Shown: one piece after another, positions 1 to 8,935 of the stretch | How positions within the stretch are numbered: the first letter of the stretch is position 1 | Layout: each line of letters starts with the position of its first letter | Source: Actinomycetes bacterium | Lineage (GTDB): Bacteria; Actinomycetota; Coriobacteriia; Coriobacteriales; Eggerthellaceae | DNA length: 64,000 nucleotides | Direction of reading: 5' to 3' | Assembly: GCA_023460315.1 (NCBI GenBank) | Contig: JAEWQO010000007.1 | Coordinates: forward strand, 7,670 to 71,669 | Notes under the pieces: model-generated | The model's input: only the letters and a program-made list of their open reading frames with translations | What the model was told of the DNA's origin: nothing | The model's database searches: none | Made by a program: the position numbers and the translations under genes

Positions 1-1118
1 TGGTCGGGCTGACGCAGGTAGGTGAGGGACTTGCCGTTGACCCATGTCGCCTCATTGAAGAAACGTTCGCCATTCTGGTTGACGGACAGGAAGGCGGACT
101 GCTGATAGGCTCCGGCCTGCGGATGCAGCATCGGGGGGAAGTCGCCTTCCTGCATGGCTCCACCGGCCCACAGCCCCATCTTGTGGCCGTCGCCCGTGTT
201 CTGTCCAATGGGGGTGTAGAGCTTGGCGTTGCAATGGGAGATCTCGGGTGCGTAGTACTCGAGCATCTCTTGATCGCCGACGATGTCACCGGTGGCCAGC
301 ACGACGCCCTTGCTTGCCTTGTACAGCACGTACTTGCCGTCGGCATTTTTGGCGATGGCGCCCACAACGGTGTCGCCATCCTTCTTCAGCTGCTCGACGG
401 TGTTGTCGAAATAGTACGTTGCGCCGGCTGCCTGCGAGTCTTCGAACATGAGCTTCGTGGCATCGCGGGACCAGTCGCGTCCTGCTGCCTGCTCGGGTCC
501 TCCGAAGAACACGTGGTAACCCGGAACGTCGGGGAACTCAGGATCGCGAGAATAGCCGTCCCACAGAAGCACCTGCACGCCGCCCTTTTCGCACTTGTCG
601 ATAACCCAGTCCATGGCTTCGCCCGAGCGATTGAAGTACAGAGAGAGAAGCTGTTCGTTGATGCGGGTTCCGCAACAACGCGTCCAATACTTCTGCGCTT
701 GGGCTCTGTCGATGGACAGGCCGGCAGCCCTGATGACCTTTGAGTCGATGACGCCCATGCCGTAGCCACGTCCTGACCAGGTCGAGCCGCGCTCGACGAC
801 GCTCACGCTCAGGCCGTGCTCGGCTGCCGAACATGCCGAAGCGATGCCCGACATTCCGGAGCCCACGACGACGACCTCGGACTCGATCGTCTCGGAGATT
901 TCGGATTCTGCGATTTCTGCTGGTGCGGTGAACCATGACGGTTCGCCCGATGAGGTTGAGCCGGCCGAGGTGCTCCCCGAACCCGTCTCTGTCTTTGCCT
1001 GGGGTGCACATCCGGCAAGGCCGAACGTTCCCGCCATTGCGGTTGCCAAGGCAGCCGCGCCTGCTCCCTGTAGGAAGAATCGACGGTCGATTCCCTTCCC
1101 CGTAGCGTTGTTCTCCAT
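1..1118 (-). CDS. Tat-exported FAD-dependent reductase, fumarate reductase flavoprotein family (partial, 3' end outside window)
   Basis: Reading the minus strand from the ATG at 1118 gives about 372 codons with no stop before the window edge. An AGGAGGG Shine-Dalgarno lies just upstream. Residues 12-13 are a twin arginine (RRFFLQ), followed by a hydrophobic stretch and an LAGC lipobox at Cys37, so the product is probably exported by Tat and lipid-anchored outside the membrane. GSGMSG near residues 86-91 is the dinucleotide-binding loop of FAD_binding_2 proteins, and a GERFFNE segment near the edge is typical of the fumarate/urocanate/methacrylate reductase group. No heme motif is present in the visible part, so electrons would have to come from another protein; the multiheme cytochrome at 3288 is a candidate (inference). 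The catalytic C-terminal part is not visible, so the substrate cannot be guessed. Confidence 0.88.
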   Translation of the reverse strand, partial: MENNATGKGIDRRFFLQGAGAAALATAMAGTFGLAGCAPQAKTETGSGSTSAGSTSSGEPSWFTAPAEIAESEISETIESEVVVVGSGMSGIASACSAAEHGLSVSVVERGSTWSGRGYGMGVIDSKVIRAAGLSIDRAQAQKYWTRCCGTRINEQLLSLYFNRSGEAMDWVIDKCEKGGVQVLLWDGYSRDPEFPDVPGYHVFFGGPEQAAGRDWSRDATKLMFEDSQAAGATYYFDNTVEQLKKDGDTVVGAIAKNADGKYVLYKASKGVVLATGDIVGDQEMLEYYAPEISHCNAKLYTPIGQNTGDGHKMGLWAGGAMQEGDFPPMLHPQAGAYQQSAFLSVNQNGERFFNEATWVNGKSLTYLRQPD

Positions 1119-1370
1119 TTCTTCCCTCCTGCTTTCATCACCTATACATCTGCTTTTCAGCTCGCTTGAGCCTGCCTAAGTGTATGGGCGTGCCAAGGGA
1201 GCGTCTAGCCCTGTTGCATGTTGTTTCAGGGTTGTCAGCGGGGGGACATATTTTGGGTTGTTTTAAAATAGTGCCTGATGAGAAGCTTTATCGTTAGACG
1301 TTTGACATGGTATTCGCTCGACGTGTGAAAGGAATTCTGATAGATTGCATGTAAGGGATGGGAGAACAAC
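1119..1370. promoter_or_regulatory. Divergent intergenic region between flavoprotein and LuxR regulator
   Basis: This 252-bp region must hold promoters for both divergent genes. AT-rich stretches near 1258-1275 (TTGTTTTAAAATAG) could be core promoter on the plus strand. I see no clean inverted repeat that I could call an operator. In this group of bacteria a divergent membrane LuxR protein commonly controls the neighbouring reductase, so a binding site for the product at 1371 is expected here (inference). Confidence 0.4.
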
Positions 1371-2930
1371 GTGTCAGTCAATCGTGCTCAGAGATTGCTC
1401 AGGGGGCTTAGGTTCCATCATCTAGGATTCTGCTTCTTTTGGGCAGTCTCCTTCGTTGTGCTGTCGGGGTTGCAGGGTTCCCCGGATTACAGCGACATCG
1501 GACACCTCTACATTTTGGTCGAACAGCTGGTGACTCTGGGGGCCGTGGTCGTGTGCTCACTGCTTTTCTGGAAGCGGTCGGCCGTGCTGCCCCATTCCCT
1601 GGCCCTCGTGGCGGGATTCGCGTTGAGCGGCGGCGCGCTGCTGTACTTCCTCACCTTCCATCTCGGCTACAACGATGCCTTTATGGCAACGGCGGCTGGC
1701 GTGCTGATCGGGTGTGCGAACGGACTTTTCTTCCTTCTGTGGCAAACGTTCTTTGTGACCGAGGGACAGCAGCGGGCCATCATCTACATACCGCTTTCGG
1801 CCGTGCTCTCCATCTTGCTCTACAGCCTTGTCCTGCTGCTTCCTCCCGTGGCCCTCATATTCGTCTCAGTTGTCGCGCTTCCGTTCCTGGCGATGTTCAC
1901 CCTGAACCGCAGTCTCGCGGAAATTGAGATGTACCCGATCACCCCGCTTGACCGCAAAGCCCTTGGGAGCGTTGTCGGAGACCTCTGGAAGCCCGTGTTC
2001 TGCGTGTGTTCGATCGGATTCGTTTGGAAGCTCGTGTCACAGATATCGGCTCCGCCCGCTGCCTCGGGAGACCCTTCTGCTGTCATGGTTTTGGTTGGGT
2101 TCGGGGCCGCGGGTTTGCTGGTGGCGGTGTTCGAGTTATTTTCATCGCGGGGTTTCGAGATTCTGCGCATCTATCAACTATTGTTTCCCATCATCACCGG
2201 CATCTTCCTTCTGCCGACGTTCTTTGGATCGAGCTACAACCCCTTTTTGACAGGCATCTTGATGTTCGGCTTCGAGACGGTGAACTTGCTCCTGCTCGTG
2301 ACGTGTGCTGTGTATACCGCTCAGAAGATGTATTCGCCCATAGAGCTGTATGGCCTGTGCGTTGCCCCGACGCTTGCCTTCATGACGGCGGGGGATGTCT
2401 TGGGATCGGTGCTGACTCCCATCTTCGCTTATGACTTTGCCTATGTGGTCAACGTGCTGTTCGTATGCATCTATCTGCTTTCCGTCGTGCTGGTCATGGT
2501 GTCGAGGGGCAAACGCCCCAAGACCATCGCCGTGCCCGCCGAGGATGAGCTCGTGCTTGACGACGATGTCTCCGTCAGGGTTGGACGGGCCTCCGATGGC
2601 GCGGGGAGCGTCTTGGGGGGCGTGTCGTCCGAGGGAGGTCTGCATGACGCCGGTGCGCCTCTTTCATCGGAGTCGATTCCTCTCGGCGGTCCCGGAGAGG
2701 CGGCTTCCGTCGATCCGGCACCGTTCTCGTTTTTTAGGGAGAGGGGCCTTTCTCCTCGCGAGATCGAGGTTGCCTGCCTCCTTATGCGTGGACATAGCAT
2801 TGCCGCCATAGCGCGCAAGCTGTTCATTTCCGAAAACACCACGCGCGGCCACACGAAGAGCATCTACAAGAAGCTGGATGTGCACGCGCGCCAGGAGCTC
2901 ATCGACATGGCTGAGGGCGGCTTTTGCTGA
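1371..2930 (+). CDS. Membrane-bound LuxR-family transcriptional regulator
   Basis: The protein has 519 residues and a GTG start behind a GGGAGA ribosome site; a nearby ATG at 1358 is out of frame. The first ~380 residues form about ten to twelve hydrophobic segments resembling a transporter fold. A low-complexity acidic linker (about 385-450) follows, then a LuxR-type helix-turn-helix in the last ~66 residues (LSPREIEVACLL...IARKLFISENTTRGH...IYKKLDV). Such transporter-HTH proteins are numerous in Eggerthellaceae and usually sit beside the reductase they control. Here it is divergent from the Tat flavoprotein, so sensing of that enzyme's substrate through the membrane domain is a reasonable inference. 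The ligand is unknown. Confidence 0.9.
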   Translation: MSVNRAQRLLRGLRFHHLGFCFFWAVSFVVLSGLQGSPDYSDIGHLYILVEQLVTLGAVVVCSLLFWKRSAVLPHSLALVAGFALSGGALLYFLTFHLGYNDAFMATAAGVLIGCANGLFFLLWQTFFVTEGQQRAIIYIPLSAVLSILLYSLVLLLPPVALIFVSVVALPFLAMFTLNRSLAEIEMYPITPLDRKALGSVVGDLWKPVFCVCSIGFVWKLVSQISAPPAASGDPSAVMVLVGFGAAGLLVAVFELFSSRGFEILRIYQLLFPIITGIFLLPTFFGSSYNPFLTGILMFGFETVNLLLLVTCAVYTAQKMYSPIELYGLCVAPTLAFMTAGDVLGSVLTPIFAYDFAYVVNVLFVCIYLLSVVLVMVSRGKRPKTIAVPAEDELVLDDDVSVRVGRASDGAGSVLGGVSSEGGLHDAGAPLSSESIPLGGPGEAASVDPAPFSFFRERGLSPREIEVACLLMRGHSIAAIARKLFISENTTRGHTKSIYKKLDVHARQELIDMAEGGFC

Positions 2931-3287
2931 GTGCGTGATTCGCAACGTGACCAAGAGGTGCGAATGGTCGTGGTATTGGCGGGGCATGGGGACGGTGACA
3001 AAGCATTAACCGTGTTGTAACGGATATCCGCCGAGTTCTCATGCTTCTTTTGCTGCACCGGCGCACTTTGCGTTGACGGCGTATTCTCCAACAGGGGAAA
3101 TGCAGATCGTCACATAAAAAAAGGGGGTGCAATGCCGCTAATTCCCCCCAAATGGGTGATAGGTTTTTTGTCGCTTGAAGGTTAGTATGTCCGTGGTAAA
3201 GTACTTGTGTCTTCGGAATGGGGTCGATTGATGCCATGAAGAAGCGAAAGTACAGGCGAACGATTGACACGAAAGGGGGTTTGGAAA
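2931..3287. other. Intergenic region with hairpin and candidate promoter
   Basis: The 357-bp gap has no convincing ORF. GGGGG at 3123-3127 can pair with CCCCC at 3144-3148, and a T6 run follows at 3164-3169 after a further spacer. This could be a weak terminator for the LuxR gene. The rest of the gap holds the candidate promoter annotated at 3175-3202. Confidence 0.4.
3175..3202 (+). promoter_or_regulatory. Candidate promoter for the cytochrome gene
   Basis: TTGAAG (3175-3180) and TAAAGT (3197-3202) are separated by 16 bp. Each hexamer matches the sigma-70-type consensus at four of six positions. It lies about 85 bp before the cytochrome start. Confidence 0.4.
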
Positions 3288-3983
3288 ATGAACGAAGAAG
3301 AAACCAAAGTGGAAACCGCTGCCGAGGCCTCTGAGACTGACGGCTCCGTCGCTACGGAGGCTGCTCCCAAACGAAAAGGCAAGAAGTGGCCGATTATCGT
3401 CGGAGTCGTTGCGGTCGTCGTGATTGCGGCTGGTGCCGGCTTCTGGGTTTGGCATGAGCAGCCGAGCTTCTGCAACGCTATCTGTCACACGCCGATGGAT
3501 CCGTATCTGCCGACGTACGAGGCGGAACCGGGTCAGCCTGCAGTTGACAAGTGGGGCAACGAGGTCGCGGATGCCAGCAGCATGTTGGCGCCCATGCACC
3601 GCGTTAATGCAGACGCGACATGCATGAGCTGCCATGTCCCGACGCTGAGCGAGCAGGTCAACGAGGCGGTCTCGTGGGTCTCAGGAAACTACGTCAACCC
3701 GCTTGAAGAGAAAGACCTCAAGCAGCTGACGGCCGCTCGCGGCGTTGATCCCGACGAGTTCTGTCTCAACGAGTCCTGTCACAACATGACGCGTGACGAC
3801 CTCATCGCATCTACGGCGGACATGAAGTTCAATCCGCATGTGGCCCAGCATGGCGAGCAGGAGTGCAGCACCTGTCACAAGGCGCACCGCGCTTCCGTGA
3901 TGTATTGCACGCAGTGCCACAGCGAAGCCGAGGTGCCGGATGGCTGGCTTTCTGCCAGTGAGGCAAAGAAGCTTGAGTCGTAA
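3288..3983 (+). CDS. Membrane-anchored multiheme c-type cytochrome, NapC/NrfH-like (five candidate heme motifs)
   Basis: I start at ATG 3288 behind AAAGGGGG rather than the in-frame TTG at 3264 (231 residues). Residues ~34-54 form one membrane anchor with a charged N-terminus inside; the rest would be outside. Five CXnCH motifs are visible: C62-H67 with three intervening residues, C112-H116, C159-H165 with four, C193-H197 and C207-H211. The first, FCNAICHTPM, sits where NapC/NrfH proteins carry their first, Met-associated heme. Such proteins pass electrons from menaquinol to an extracytoplasmic reductase; the Tat flavoprotein at 1-1118 is a possible partner. The ccm genes that attach heme follow directly. 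No nrfA is present in the window. Heme number must be measured, since two spacings are non-standard. Confidence 0.85.
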   Translation: MNEEETKVETAAEASETDGSVATEAAPKRKGKKWPIIVGVVAVVVIAAGAGFWVWHEQPSFCNAICHTPMDPYLPTYEAEPGQPAVDKWGNEVADASSMLAPMHRVNADATCMSCHVPTLSEQVNEAVSWVSGNYVNPLEEKDLKQLTAARGVDPDEFCLNESCHNMTRDDLIASTADMKFNPHVAQHGEQECSTCHKAHRASVMYCTQCHSEAEVPDGWLSASEAKKLES

Positions 3984-4307
3984 GCACGGCTTGGTTGCAT
4001 CCGATGGCCTATGCCCGTCATGGACATAGGCCATCTGCATAAACAGAAAAAAGGGGAGCTCGTCGCAGGCGCATGCGCCTCGGCGGGCTCTTTCCACAAA
4101 GATCCGAAGAATGAAATGGGTGGCGCCCTTCGTCGCCGATCCGCTTCCAAGGGGACGTTCTCTCTGTGCGGATGGGGCTTTTGGCGATCGCGCATCTGCG
4201 AGGCGCGTCGAACATCATGGTGAGTCTTTGAATTCGAAACGCTTTCGTTCCTCGAGCCTTTGTGATACGTGACAATGATCCCATCATCAACGAGGGGAAG
4301 GCAAAGC
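3984..4307. other. Intergenic region with perfect 11-bp inverted repeat
   Basis: GATGGCCTATG (4003-4013) and CATAGGCCATC (4025-4035) form a perfect stem with an 11-nt loop about 20 bp after the cytochrome stop. The following sequence is A-rich rather than T-rich on the plus strand, so it is not a standard terminator there. It may protect or partly end the cytochrome message and so set its level relative to the ccm genes. The remaining ~270 bp holds no ORF I trust. Confidence 0.5.
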
Positions 4308-4973
4308 TTGAACGCGAAAATGAAGCGGCGTATGGCCGTGGTGACGGGTGTCATCGTCATCGTGCTCATCGTCATTTTGGCTGTCGTTGGGGGCAACTCT
4401 GCTGCGAGAACCATTTCTGTCGCCGAGGCGGCCTCAGGCTCCTATGCCGATCAGAAGGTCCAAGTGTCAGGCAATGTGGTCGAAAACTCTTTTTCGACGC
4501 AGGACAACGTCCTGACCTTTGACATTTATGATCCTGACGGCGATCCGGGTACCCAGCTACGAGTCAAGTACGAAGGTGGCGTTGCAGCGACGTTCGGCAA
4601 CGACGTGACGGCCATCTGCACGGGACGATTTGACGCTGACGGTGTGCTACGTGCGAGTGAGCTCGTGACGAAATGCCCGTCGAAGTACGAGAACTCCAGT
4701 GACTCGCTTGGAGTGGCGCAGCTTTTGGAATACGGCGAAAGCGTGCTTGACAAGCCTGTCAAGGTGGCGGGTGCCGTGAAAGACGGCTCTCTTGTCGCGG
4801 CGGGGAAGGGCGACCGTTTCGTCCTGGTGGATGCTGACGGCACCGCCGAGCTTCCCGTCGTGTTTGACGATGCCCTGTCCGACGAGATCGTCGACGGGTC
4901 ATCCCTGGTGTTGACGGGGTCGCTCAACACCGAAGGCAAATTTATCGCGACCGCTGTCTCGCTCGAAGGATAA
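4308..4973 (+). CDS. ccmE: Cytochrome c heme chaperone CcmE, CxxxY type, with a second OB-like domain
   Basis: I choose the TTG at 4308, seven bases after GAGGGGAAGG; GTG 4269 and ATG 4320 are alternatives. The 221-residue protein has a short cytoplasmic tail, one membrane segment (~10-28) and an extracytoplasmic beta-rich domain. The heme-binding stretch reads TKCPSKY, that is Cys123-x3-Tyr127, where the enterobacterial protein has His-x3-Tyr. The Cys form is known from some sulfate reducers and archaea with Ccm systems lacking CcmH. Residues ~148-220 look like a second small beta domain (DKPVKVAGAV...LVLTGSL), making the protein longer than usual. It takes heme from CcmABCD and passes it to CcmF, encoded next door. 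Confidence 0.88.
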   Translation: MNAKMKRRMAVVTGVIVIVLIVILAVVGGNSAARTISVAEAASGSYADQKVQVSGNVVENSFSTQDNVLTFDIYDPDGDPGTQLRVKYEGGVAATFGNDVTAICTGRFDADGVLRASELVTKCPSKYENSSDSLGVAQLLEYGESVLDKPVKVAGAVKDGSLVAAGKGDRFVLVDADGTAELPVVFDDALSDEIVDGSSLVLTGSLNTEGKFIATAVSLEG

Positions 4974-4986
4974 TGAAGGCTGCCTC

Positions 4987-7308
4987 ATGCAAACATATAA
5001 CTTGTTTTCTCTTCTCATCGCTCTTTCTTTGCTGGTGACGCTCGTCGGCACTGCCGTTTCGGTGCTTTGCCTGATCGTTGGGCAGATCATGCATCGTCTT
5101 GGCGCCAAGGGCTCGAAGGGTGATTCTGCCCGCATGCAGGAGAGGGGTGACACGCTCGCTTGGGGCGGGCGCGTCGCGGCCCTCATTTCCGCCATCGGTC
5201 TCACGGTGGCCTGCGGGGTGCTCATCTATTGCTTCATGACGGGTGACCAGAGCCTTGAATATGTGCTGGAATACCACTCGGATGCCTCAGGCGATCTTGC
5301 TTGGCTGTATAAGCTTTCTGGTCTGTGGGCTGGTCGTGAAGGCTCGCTCCTGTTCTGGGCATGGCTTATCTCCCTGTTCAATGCCGTTGTGGCTTTGCGG
5401 GATCTGGAAGCGGTCAAACCCCTTGATAACATGGCGGTCATGGTCGGCCAGGTCGTGCTGGCCGCCTTTGTCGGTGTCTTGCTGTTCTCGGAGAGCAACA
5501 TGCCCTTCACCGTCACGCCTGACACGTACTTCGATGCCTATGGCAATCTCACGGCCTCGGCATCCGCGCTGGGAATGAACTCCTTGCTGGAACATTGGGC
5601 CATGGCCATCCATCCGCCCACGCTGTTTGTGGGTTACGCTGGCCTCACCATTCCGTTCTCCTACGCCATCGCCGCCCTGATCGTGAACGATCCCTCCAAG
5701 GAGTGGGTCGCCCGCTCGACGCGCTACACCCTGTTTTCATGGCTGTTCCTCGGCGTCGGCATTGGCCTTGGCGCCGTTTGGGCTTATGTTGTTCTGGGCT
5801 GGGGTGGGTACTGGGGTTGGGATCCTGTGGAGAATGCCAGCCTTCTGTCGTGGCTCGTGGGCGTGGCGCTTATCCACAGCTTTACGGTCTATCGCCAGCG
5901 GGGAGCGTTCAAGCGTTGGAGCGTGATGTGCGCATGTCTCACGTTTGCGTTCGTCATCGTGGGCACCTTCATCTCCCGCTCGGGAATCGTGCAGTCTGTG
6001 CATGCGTTTGAGGGCGATCCCGTGTCGCTCATCCTGTTTGCGACCCTCATTGTCGCCTCAGTTCTCGCGGGCATCGTCGGACTGATCATTCGCTGGAAGT
6101 CGTTTGGGCCGGCGAAGAATGGCACCGACTTGGTGGAAAGCATGTTCTCGAAGGATGCAGCCTACTATTTCAATAACGTCATCATGATCGTGATCACGTT
6201 CGTGCTTGCCTACATGACCATTTCCTCCGCTCTGCCTTCATGGTTGCCGTTCGGAGGACAAAAAATCTCAACGGGCACCTTTGACGCCATTGCGCATCCG
6301 TTGGGCGTGCTGTATCTGGCCATTCTGGCCATCTGCCCGTTGCTCTCTTGGGGCCGCACGCAGGGGCGGCAGTTCTGGAAGCGCGCCCGTGTGCCCGGGC
6401 TCTGCGCTCTTGTGCTGTTCGCGGTGCTCATGGTCTACTTCTTTATGTATCTGCTGCCCTCCTACGACGCTACCGTTGCGTCCTACACGGCGCTTGCGGC
6501 GCAGGGAGACACCTCTGCATCCGAGATGCTGTCTACTTTGAGTCCTGCATGGTATTACAACGGCCTCGCCGCGGTTGGCTTCTTTGTCGCGAGTGTCCTG
6601 TTTTTCAATGCGCTCTTCATGCTGGGTCGCGGTGTTCGCTCCTACGCCAGCTCTCATGAAAAGAACCTTGCGGTCAGCCTCATTGGGTTGTTCAGGGGGC
6701 GTGCCTCGACGTATGGCGGCGTTGTGGCGCATATGGCGATGGCCATCATTCTCGTTGGCCTGATTGGCTCATCCATGTACGTCACCGAGAAGGTTGACTA
6801 TGTGGGCTATGACGAGGAAACGTCCACGGCAACGGAGAACTTCACCATCAAGGACTACACCTTGGTCTACACGGGCAATTCCGTTGACCAACAGGCCAAC
6901 GGCGACGATATCGTCTACATGGTCTCCTTTGACGTCTACCGGGGCGACCAGTATGTCGGCCATGTCGACCCAGCCGTGCAACTCGTGCAGTCCACGCAGC
7001 AGCAGAAGCTCGTTGCGAGCGTCATCAGCTTTCCCACGGAGGATCTGTTCGTGGTCTACAAGGGTGTCGACGACGAGGGGGCCTTCGCGCTCGATGTGCG
7101 CGTGAATCCGCTCATCTCGTTCGTATGGGTGGGCTTCGTCCTGCTGATGGTGGGTGCGTTCCTTGCCCTTGCCGGACGTCGCTCTCCCCGCAAGATTTCT
7201 GCGAAGAAGCGCGCCGATGCGAGCTCCTCGGAGACTCCCGTCGTTGAGGCCGCAAAGGCCGACTCCTCGTCAGCCGAGGCCCACGAGGCACCGACGGCAG
7301 GGGTCTAG
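4987..7308 (+). CDS. ccmF: Cytochrome c heme lyase subunit CcmF
   Basis: This is a large polytopic membrane protein of 773 residues. The WWD-type heme-handling motif is clear (GWGGYWGWDPVENASLLSWL). CcmF receives heme from CcmE and joins it to the CXnCH cysteines of the apocytochrome outside the membrane. Many homologues are around 650 residues; this one carries a larger extracytoplasmic region before the last membrane segment and a charged Ala/Ser/Glu-rich tail of about 45 residues. It lies 13 bp after ccmE and 6 bp before ccmA, so the genes are clearly co-transcribed. No ccmG or ccmH gene is in the window. Confidence 0.95.
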   Translation: MQTYNLFSLLIALSLLVTLVGTAVSVLCLIVGQIMHRLGAKGSKGDSARMQERGDTLAWGGRVAALISAIGLTVACGVLIYCFMTGDQSLEYVLEYHSDASGDLAWLYKLSGLWAGREGSLLFWAWLISLFNAVVALRDLEAVKPLDNMAVMVGQVVLAAFVGVLLFSESNMPFTVTPDTYFDAYGNLTASASALGMNSLLEHWAMAIHPPTLFVGYAGLTIPFSYAIAALIVNDPSKEWVARSTRYTLFSWLFLGVGIGLGAVWAYVVLGWGGYWGWDPVENASLLSWLVGVALIHSFTVYRQRGAFKRWSVMCACLTFAFVIVGTFISRSGIVQSVHAFEGDPVSLILFATLIVASVLAGIVGLIIRWKSFGPAKNGTDLVESMFSKDAAYYFNNVIMIVITFVLAYMTISSALPSWLPFGGQKISTGTFDAIAHPLGVLYLAILAICPLLSWGRTQGRQFWKRARVPGLCALVLFAVLMVYFFMYLLPSYDATVASYTALAAQGDTSASEMLSTLSPAWYYNGLAAVGFFVASVLFFNALFMLGRGVRSYASSHEKNLAVSLIGLFRGRASTYGGVVAHMAMAIILVGLIGSSMYVTEKVDYVGYDEETSTATENFTIKDYTLVYTGNSVDQQANGDDIVYMVSFDVYRGDQYVGHVDPAVQLVQSTQQQKLVASVISFPTEDLFVVYKGVDDEGAFALDVRVNPLISFVWVGFVLLMVGAFLALAGRRSPRKISAKKRADASSSETPVVEAAKADSSSAEAHEAPTAGV

Positions 7309-7314
7309 CTGTTC

Positions 7315-8028
7315 ATGGATGCCGCGATCAAGGCCGAAGGGCTCACGAAGGTGTTTGGCGGCCGCCGTGCGGTCGATGACGTCACGTTCGCGGTGCCCCC
7401 AGGTGCTTTCCTCTCGATTTTTGGTCCCAACGGGGCGGGCAAGACGACGCTTCTGCGTCTTCTTGCCACGCTTGGCCGGCCAACGTCTGGCCAAGCGTGG
7501 CTCATGGGCATTGACGTGAAGGAGGAGCCGGATCAGGCGCGTGAGCATCTGGGACTCATATCTCATAACTCCATGCTTTATCCTGACCTCACCGCCGAAG
7601 AGAATCTGATGATCTATGCGCGGCTCTATGGGGTGGAGGATCCGCGGTCGCGTGTGCTGGACCTTCTCGATGCCGTTGAGTTGAAGCATCGACGCTTGGA
7701 TGTGGTCCGCACGTTTTCGCGCGGAATGACCCAACGGCTTTCCATTGCCCGTGCGCTCATTCACGACCCGGAGGTCGTGTTTCTCGATGAGCCGTACTCG
7801 GGGCTTGATCCTCATGCGGTGGAGATATTCGATGACCTCATCGCCTCGACGCGGGCGGGACGCACGTTCGTGATGGTGAGTCATGACCTGCAAAAGGGCT
7901 TTGCGATGTGCACCCATGCCCTCGTCCTGTCAAAGGGCCGCGTTGTCACCTTCGATGAGCGCGACAAGATCGACTATGAGTCCTTCACGAGTCTGTACCG
8001 CGCGACGGTCGGCATGGGGGTGGCGTAA
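7315..8028 (+). CDS. ccmA: Heme exporter ABC ATPase CcmA
   Basis: The 237-residue protein has a complete ABC cassette: Walker A GPNGAGKTT, Walker B VVFLDEP followed by YSGLDP, and the H-loop MVSHD. The signature is divergent (FSRGMTQRL instead of LSGGQ), as is usual for CcmA. With CcmB, CcmC and CcmD it releases heme-loaded CcmE. It ends one base before the ATG of ccmB. Confidence 0.92.
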   Translation: MDAAIKAEGLTKVFGGRRAVDDVTFAVPPGAFLSIFGPNGAGKTTLLRLLATLGRPTSGQAWLMGIDVKEEPDQAREHLGLISHNSMLYPDLTAEENLMIYARLYGVEDPRSRVLDLLDAVELKHRRLDVVRTFSRGMTQRLSIARALIHDPEVVFLDEPYSGLDPHAVEIFDDLIASTRAGRTFVMVSHDLQKGFAMCTHALVLSKGRVVTFDERDKIDYESFTSLYRATVGMGVA

Positions 8029-8029
8029 G

Positions 8030-8794
8030 ATGGACGGTCTTGACTCCTTGGTCGAGCCTGAAAAGCCGCTGCTCTCCAAGACGGTTGCCTTGCAAAGGCC
8101 CTCGACGTTTCGGCAGTATCGCACCCTTTTGAGGAAGGATCTCGAACGGGAGTTCCATACCAAGGAAATGCTGACATCCATGGGCATCTATGCCTTCTTG
8201 GTGCTCATCGTCTATGGAGCCGCTCTCGCTCAAACGTCGCAAGAGCTCGACATCTTGCAGATGAGCGGCGGTTTGCTCTGGACGCTCATCGTGTTCACCT
8301 CGCTGCTTGGTCTCGGCCGATCGTTTGCGCATGAGAAGGAGCAGGGGTGCCTTGAGGGCATCCTCCTCGTCCCGCTTGACCGATCGGTCATCTTTCTTGC
8401 GAAGATGACCTCAAATCTGCTGTTTCTTCTTGCGGTCGAGATTATTGCGGTTCCCTTGTTTTATTTTTTCTTCATGACTTCTGCGGCTCCCTCGTCGGGC
8501 TTTGGCCTCATTTTCTTGCCTTTGCTGGTGGGCACGATTGGGGTGGCTGGCATTGGCACGCTGCTGTCGACGATAACGGTCAATGTTCGCGGCACCGACG
8601 TCATGCTCGCGGTACTGTTCATCCCCCTGATTTTTCCGCTTCTCTATGCCTGCGTTTCCGCCACGACGGCAGCTATCGTGGGTGCGGAGGGGTACATGGA
8701 TGTGTTCTTTCCCTCGCTGTGTTTGGCGAGTGGTTATGATGTCGTGATGATTCTGGTGTCATGGGTGCTCTACGACTTCGTGATCAGCGCTTGA
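8030..8794 (+). CDS. ccmB: Heme exporter membrane subunit CcmB
   Basis: I take the ATG at 8030, one base after the ccmA stop; a longer open frame reaches back into ccmA but is unsupported. The 254-residue protein has six hydrophobic segments after a short cytoplasmic N-terminus, as expected for CcmB. It pairs with the CcmA ATPase. A gap of about 140 bp to ccmC is the largest in the ccm cluster. Confidence 0.9.
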   Translation: MDGLDSLVEPEKPLLSKTVALQRPSTFRQYRTLLRKDLEREFHTKEMLTSMGIYAFLVLIVYGAALAQTSQELDILQMSGGLLWTLIVFTSLLGLGRSFAHEKEQGCLEGILLVPLDRSVIFLAKMTSNLLFLLAVEIIAVPLFYFFFMTSAAPSSGFGLIFLPLLVGTIGVAGIGTLLSTITVNVRGTDVMLAVLFIPLIFPLLYACVSATTAAIVGAEGYMDVFFPSLCLASGYDVVMILVSWVLYDFVISA

Positions 8795-8935
8795 GGGCGT
8801 CTCACGCCCTTGTTGGGCACGACCGGGCAAACGGCGGCTCCCGGGGAGGCGCCTAAGTCGTCCGACACGTTTCAAGACGGATAGGTGGATGCGGAGGATG
8901 ACCTCCGACGCGTCCTTGGAGAGGAAAGGGGTCGC

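Noticed and set aside
3288..3983. Calling the cytochrome NrfH and predicting nitrite reduction
   Set aside because: No nrfA is present and the heme spacings differ from NrfH, so only the broader NapC/NrfH-like label is justified.
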